Below, piece after piece: positions 59,271-64,000 of a stretch of 64,000 nucleotides of DNA. Source of the DNA: Phyto melanocephala. Its lineage: Eukaryota > Arthropoda > Insecta > Diptera > Rhinophoridae. The notes under the pieces are model-generated. The model saw only the letters and a program-made list of their open reading frames with translations. It searched no databases and was not told where the DNA came from. How positions within the stretch are numbered: the first letter of the stretch is position 1; each line of letters opens with the position of its first letter. The DNA is taken from positions 109,985,884 to 110,049,883 of the forward strand of contig OW799234.1 in NCBI GenBank assembly GCA_941918925.1, written 5' to 3'. The position numbers and the translations under genes are program-made.

Positions 59271-60635
59271 CAGGGGGCTAATTCTCGCATTCGTGATCGA
59301 AATACAACTCGTATCGAAATTAATTTCGATAGCGTAAAATTTTCTAATGATGTTACTCGATACGAAACGAATCAAGTTTTTAGTTCAGTGTTGTAAAGAA
59401 CTTATTTTTTTTCATGTTTTTTAAAACTAAAACAAAATTAAAGCCTATAAAAATTTTATAGGGATTTATTGCTATTTTTATTGCATTTCGATACGTATAT
59501 TAAATCCTTCTAACTTCTTTCTTCGTATTTGCAACTCTATTTCTTTAATTTGTTTGTCTAAGTATTGCTCCTTTTCCTTAATTTGTAGGCTTTTCTTTTT
59601 CATTTCAATTAACTGAATATTCAGTTCGACATTTCTTTATTTTAATTCGAGGTCTTGAAATAAAAATATTTCTATAAGGCAATTAAATCTTTTTAGCATC
59701 TCCTTCTGGTAGTTCTCTGTAGTTATTATATTCTTTTTTTAGCAAAGTAGTTCTTGTTTCCCTTTTCTTTACGCTATTTTTTTATGTCTCCGTATATTAT
59801 TCTTTTTTCTGGCACTGATTCTACTAAATCATCATCTTCTATACATGAGGAGTGGTTACTGTCCGAGACAAAAGACGAAGAAGTGCATGGCAAGTCATTA
59901 TTGTGATCTTCAGGTGCTATTACACTTAATTAATCATCCAAATGTTTTAGGTTTGACTATGGCTCTGTTTGTGTTTTTAAAACTGATCCAAAGCTTTGAA
60001 CAGTCTTCAGACCCTAAACAGCGACTTCTATGCCAACAGCAGCCAAGATTTGTTCCTCTACTTGAGTGAAGATTTATTAAAAGAAAACTTCTTTTTTACA
60101 TGTTGTTTTTGATCAGCGTATAAATAAACAAAAAAATCATTACTAAAAGTAAAACAATTTTTTCCGCCACATTTTCACATCTTTTATTGGTGGACGAGAA
60201 GCATTAAGTTTCGCGGCTAGTTGCTCCAAAAGTTGGTTAGCCCTCGCTTTCCCTTGTGAACTGTTCGCAGAAAGGCTTTTTGCCAAATCTGTGTGCTTTG
60301 CCAAAAAATCCTCAAAGATTTCTTTTTGAGAATAATTTATTTTTGTTAACTTTGACTAGAAATATAACAATTGACCTAAAAAAAAATTCATAAATTTTTA
60401 ACTTACGTTTTCTTTTCTGTTCAATTTTATACTTTAAAACGTAAACTCGAATGCTTTTTTGCTAACGACTTTATGCTCGCAAGGTTGCATACGAAATGTA
60501 GCTCGTTATCGAATGCCATCATTAGAAATTTCGATAGTCGATACTCGATATCGAATGAGAGAATCCCAAAAGTAACAAAAATCGCACGTTCGAATATAAT
60601 TTCGCTCGTATACGAATGCGAGAATCAGCCCCCAG
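59271..60635 (-). mobile_element. PIF/Harbinger-type element with a Myb-like gene relic
   Basis: Left end GGGGCTAATTCTCGCATTCG (59274) and right end, inverted, GGGGCTGATTCTCGCATTCG (60632) are terminal repeats with one mismatch in 20. CAG flanks both sides (59271-59273 and 60633-60635), a 3-bp duplication within ACCAGGT. PIF/Harbinger elements make 3-bp duplications, and CWG targets are known for some animal Harbingers. The element is 1359 bp and carries a broken Myb/SANT-like gene but no transposase, so it is non-autonomous now. It has inserted near the left end of a family F element. Confidence 0.75.
59500..60358 (-). pseudogene. Myb/SANT-like DNA-binding protein relic of a Harbinger element
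   Basis: On the minus strand 60358-60140 reads KLTKINYSQKEIFEDFLA, then HTDLAKSL, then GKARANQLLEQLAAKLNA, then PPIKDVKMWRK. After a short break, probably an intron, comes YADQKQHVKKKFSFNKSSLK (about 60120-60062). This follows the insect Myb/SANT-like pattern: F-x-x-F-L-x-x-(H/N)-P-x-L-A, then W/L-x-x-L-A-x-x-L-N, then G-P-x-(K/R)-D-x-x-x-W-(Q/R)-(K/R), then D-x-K-x-x-V-K-x-K. Further on is a linker with several in-frame stops, then a coiled coil at 59650-59500 (IQLIEMKKKSLQIKEKEQYL, then DKQIKEIELQIRRKK). Harbinger elements are known to encode such a Myb-like partner, which helps the transposase bind DNA and enter the nucleus. Stops in the linker show it is dead. Confidence 0.7.
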
Positions 60636-60876
60636 GTATACAGCGAAAACAATATCGGTAATGAGTACCGCAATTGTTGCCAATCGCATAGTTTAGTTGT
60701 GATAGTAGTATTTTACGGTTATGTCTACAGAATTTCGTTTCGGAATATAAATATGTAGTCAGAACTAATAAATTATGATTTTTGCAATAGAAACACAATC
60801 ACAAATGATGAGTTCGATTGCAGGAACTGAACCATTCCATTGGCAATGAACGTGATTTTCTGTTTTCTGTGTGTAC
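60636..60876 (+). mobile_element. family F element, right part with terminal repeat
   Basis: Collinear with 31424-31610. Its right end (60858-60874, TTTTCTGTTTTCTGTGTGT) is the inverse of the family's left end ACACACCCAGGGAAAACAGA, allowing a short gap. This marks it as a TIR element. The left end is displaced to about 59263-59273 by the Harbinger insertion. Confidence 0.55.
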
Positions 60877-61333
60877 GATCATCAGATACAATTCATAATA
60901 TTTATTACTCATATGTAATTTGAAACTACTATTTATATAACAATTTAATTAAATTAGAAAATGAGAAACGTTTATTTTGTTTTTAATTTTTAAATGACAT
61001 TTGTTCATATTTTCTCATAATTTTAATGCACTTTTGTTATGCTTTCGATATGCATCCCTCGGCTGCCAGCCCGCTAAATAAATATTAAATTATAATTTAT
61101 TTAAAAAAAAATGTTTTAAATATAAAAGATCTAAAATAAGAAAACAAGAAATTAAAGAAACAATTAATATCAATAAATGTTTTCTTTATTAAGCTTGAGA
61201 TCAGTTTTTAAAACAAATAATTTTATTTTATTTTAACATTTCGCTACCACACTGGGTAGCTTCTTCAGGGAAAGTATAAACTTCATTGTTAAATGAATAA
61301 AACAAATATTGAATTACCTATTGAATTAAATAA
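60877..61333. other. AT-rich non-coding stretch
   Basis: Nothing recognised. 61240-61300 (CACTGGGTAGCTTCTTCAGG then GAAAGTATAAAC) repeats 17505-17540 (CATTGGGAAGCTGCTTCAGG then GAAAGTATAAAC), an unassigned dispersed repeat. Confidence 0.5.
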
Positions 61334-61737
61334 ACAAAAAAGTAAAAGCGCTATATTCTGACATTAAGGGTTAAAAATTTGGTATCTTAAACGTATTCAA
61401 AAATGATTTAGGAGTTTAAAAATTTTTAATGTGTTTAAAGAAAATATTTCTTCATATAATTTTTGCCTATAACTTTGCCAATTTATTTAAAATTGTTCAC
61501 AAATTTCTCCAGAAGTAGTAGTTACAACCATGTCTTCTAGGACTGGAACATTTTAATTTTTGTGGTAAAAATAAGCGAAAAAAAACGTAGGCAGTCGTGT
61601 TTATTTGCTCATATCTCAGAAAGTTATAAGATAATTATGCTTATTTCCAACACCAATCTGACTCCAAATATATCTGATAATTTGGAATGACATACCTTTA
61701 TATACCATTTTCACTGTCGTGTGAAAGATATAAAAAT
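61334..61737 (-). mobile_element. mini-me/INE-1-like element, copy m, core deleted
   Basis: Trailing end AAAAAGTAAAAGCGCTATAT at the left, then a family-specific interior shared with copy l (CCAGAAGTAGTAG, GGCAGTCGTGTTTATTTGCT, CAGAAAGTTAT). The leading end is at 61680-61737 (GAATGACATACCTTTATATA, then CATTTTCACTGTCGTGTGAA). The GACCCCATAAAG core, the GTCY tract and the GTTGAAATCAAC block are deleted. Confidence 0.65.
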
Positions 61738-61789
61738 ATCGAAGACATTTACTAAATATTGAAACAATAAATACTTGTAAGTTGGTTAA

Positions 61790-62400
61790 AGGCCAACCCC
61801 TGTATTTGTATAAGTTGGGGAAAAATCGAAGCTGACCACTACTATTTACAGTCTACTTTGGACTCCCTTCACTGTACAGTAATTTTAAGGCTGCCAATCT
61901 GTATGTCTTTCTGCACTAAGTCCCGCGCAACAAGCGGGGTTCGCTCTAGACCAGAAAAGTATTTCACACTGCCGACAATCCTTATCACACACAGTCCTTC
62001 TTAATCGCCTACATCCCCGTTATGCTGAGGTCCCCCATAGCATTCATACCTAAAGTATGCTTAACAGTGATTCCAGAAGGTCCAGAATTCTTCCTTGCCT
62101 CATCAGTAAGAATACTGATGCCATTATCCACGCCCTCTTTGCACATGAATTTTCCCGCTATGAGCAAGCTATTTAGCTCAGTCAGTGATGTGAATATCAA
62201 TGACCTCATTGTGTATGGATTTATCCTTTTTGAGCATGCGATATAATCAATCGACCACCTTCTCTCGACTTATGCGCTTCATCGGCACCTGAGTCTTTCT
62301 AATCTCTTTATGTTTGAAGTCCAGAATTTTTCTTCTACGGCAATCTGTGTCTCTCTCTTAGCTCTTAAAGAACGAGGGTCAGAATTTTTTTAATTACTCA
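61790..62400. other. GC-richer segment of unknown nature
   Basis: About 45% GC against roughly a quarter around it. A 66-codon minus-strand frame (62209-62009) and a 74-codon plus-strand frame (62022-62246) overlap. The minus one reads ELNSLLIAGKFMCKEGVDNG and SGPSGITVKHTLGMNAMGD. I recognise neither. It looks like decayed coding sequence, perhaps of a retrotransposon, but no motif settles it. Confidence 0.3.
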
Positions 62401-63103
62401 TCAGTAAAGAGATCCGGGGTCATCCTAGGACTCGGCAATATCTATATACCCTGTATTAGCAATAAAAAAAATTCTTGTTCAGACAACGTAAAAGAATTCA
62501 ACTAACTTACCAATTAAAATGAGAATATAACGAAATACTGGAAATATTGCCTCTGGACACATTTACAATGAAATTGAATCTCTTTATTATAAAAACAAAC
62601 AAAACATATTTTTATATGTATGCAGTTACTAGAACTTTCTCTCTTAGATTTTTTAAGTAACAATTTTAAATTGATTTAATTTTTGTTTTTTATTTATTTA
62701 TTTATTTTTAACTGACAGAAATTTCGAAAACAATATCATAGAATTTAAAAATAGATCAAAAAGTCAGTTAATGAAAAACATTTAAGAAATATTTTTCTCT
62801 GAGTATAATAAATATAATAAGCGTTAATATTTTGATGCTAAGCGGACTTACATAAATGCAATTTAGCATACTGATAGAAAACAAGCTAGATTAACACATA
62901 GGCTAAACTTCATTACGATAACTACGTGGATGAAGTCGCAAGTTAGTACTAGTGCTGTATAAGCCCACAAAAAAGTTTTACATATACATACATACCTCTA
63001 TTATCCGGAGAGATTTTGTTGACTAAAATTTTTCTGCAGCAAGATTTGCTTATTCTGAAAAAGATTATTCAATTTATTTTACAAATTTATGATTTTTACA
63101 AAT
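62401..63103. other. AT-rich non-coding stretch
   Basis: Nothing recognised. Confidence 0.55.
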
Positions 63104-63866
63104 TTTTATACCCTTCACCTGTGGTGCACAAGGGTATATATAGCTTTGTCATTCCGTTTGTAATTTCTACAATTTTCATTTCCGACCCCATAAAGTATAT
63201 ATTTTCTGAAAGCTTATGAATAGTGGAGTCGATTAAGCCCTGACCGTCTGTCTCTCTGTCCGTCTGTTCGTGTGTTGGTTGAAATCAACTTTTAGAAGCA
63301 ACTATATGTTCCTCAGATCTGTGACCGTCTGTCCCTTTGCCCGTCTGTTCCTGTGTTGGTTGAAATCAACTTTTAGAAGCAACTATATGTTCCTCAGATC
63401 TGTGTATGGTATCAATCCCTTGGAAATATCCAGGAATGAATCGCTATTGAAATTCAGCACAATCGCCCCATAACTTTCTGAGATATGAGCAAAAAACCAC
63501 GACCACCTCGTTTTTTTTAACAATTACAACAACAACCTACATACATACTGGTTAAAGTAAACGTGGCATCGAATTCCAGCTGAGCCAAAAAAATTTATTT
63601 ATACTTTATTATATTTTTATATTTATTTTTAAGTTTCTAAAAAAATTTTTTTTCTTAATTTTTTTTTAAATTTTTTTTGTAATTTTTGTTATTATTTTTT
63701 TTTATTTTTAATATATTTTTTTTTGTAATTTTTTTTTATGTTTTTTACATGTACGTCCGTATTTTATATGAGATGAATGGTGATACCAACAATTGTTATT
63801 GCATGACTACACGTTGTGAAGGGTATATAAGATTCGGCACGGCCGAATATAGCACTGTTACTTGTT
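63104..63866 (+). mobile_element. mini-me/INE-1-like element, copy g, with internal duplication
   Basis: Nearly identical to copy b: the same leading hairpin (CCTGTGGTGCACAAGG), core at 63180, and trailing end GTGAAGGGTATATAAGATTC then GGCACGGCCGAATATAGCAC then TGTTACTTGTTC. It differs by an 81-bp tandem duplication (63242-63403) that includes the GTCY tract and the GTTGAAATCAAC block. The 67-codon frame at 63270-63473 repeats its own words because of that duplication and is not a gene. Confidence 0.92.
63242..63403. repeat. 81-bp tandem duplication inside copy g
   Basis: GACCGTCTGTC starts at 63242 and again at 63323. Each unit continues through the tract, then GTTGGTTGAAATCAACTTTT, then AGAAGCAACTATATGTTCCT and CAGATCTGTG. 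The two units differ only in the GTCY tract. Copy b has a single unit, so the duplication is private to this copy. Confidence 0.9.
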
Positions 63867-64000
63867 CATGCTAATATTGTATGATATGGCATCTCAGTAC
63901 AACTTTTTCTGCACAAAAAAATGAAAAAAATTCAAGCTGAGATTTTTCCCGACAAAGTTTTTGTTGTCTGTCATATATTTTTGTCTACATATAAAAAATC
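63867..64000. other. AT-rich end of window
   Basis: Nothing recognised. Confidence 0.6.

Overview
This window is AT-rich, intron- or intergenic-type DNA from an insect, most likely a fly. The best evidence is a large set of interspersed elements built around a core close to the INE-1/DINE-1/mini-me core of Drosophila: a TTTCCGACCCCATAAAG block, then a GTCY proto-microsatellite, then a GTTGAAATCAACTTTT block. The chemistry (long A/T runs, CATA and CA microsatellites, small AT-rich introns) and the other transposon families also fit a higher dipteran. A calyptrate such as a blow fly or house fly is my guess, not proven. There are no tRNA, rRNA, CRISPR or bacterial-type features.

Only one locus looks like a host gene: a minus-strand two-exon model at 43616-44044. 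It encodes a short predicted secreted protein with five cysteines, with a good splice donor, a 99-bp intron, an in-frame second exon and a poly(A) signal. Everything else I recognise is mobile-element sequence or its relics. Most short open frames in the window lie in repeats or low-complexity DNA and are not believable genes.

Layout: 0.6-1.1 kb mini-me copy; 1.3-2.8 kb probable old long copy; 4.0-5.0 kb a TIR element with a second MITE nested in it; 8.2-9.0 kb mini-me copy split by a MITE; 10.45 kb GC-rich island; 11.7-11.9 kb RNase H relic; 13.8-15.3 kb old mini-me and family E; 15.6-16.7 kb hAT-type MITE with 8-bp target duplication; 18.1-18.4 kb DDE transposase relic; 19.3-20.5 kb long mini-me copy holding a perfect-looking foldback; 22.5-24.7 kb family E, MITE and mini-me; 26.2-26.7 kb second hAT-type MITE; 27.3-28.3 kb mini-me and family E; 28.8-29.7 kb non-autonomous Helitron; 31.4-31.9 kb family F; 33.0-33.4 kb mini-me; 33.4-39.8 kb nothing recognised; 39.8-40.8 kb transposon fragment; 43.6-44.0 kb candidate gene; 44.25 kb truncated Helitron; 45.8-48.2 kb two mini-me copies, a LINE relic and family D; 49.0 kb foldback; 49.3-50.7 kb TIR element with a Helitron nested inside; 51.85-53.56 kb two mini-me copies as a large inverted repeat; 55.4-56.5 kb two abutting Helitrons; 59.3-60.6 kb PIF/Harbinger-type element with a broken Myb-like gene, itself inside a family F element; 61.3-61.7 kb mini-me; 61.8-62.4 kb GC-richer unknown; 63.1-63.9 kb mini-me.

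The elements do not cooperate as a pathway. They record a layered insertion history: several nests (8.2, 4.0, 49.3, 59.3, 20.0 kb) give relative ages. All calls were made by eye, without database searches; boundaries are good to a few bases where a target duplication is quoted and to tens of bases elsewhere.
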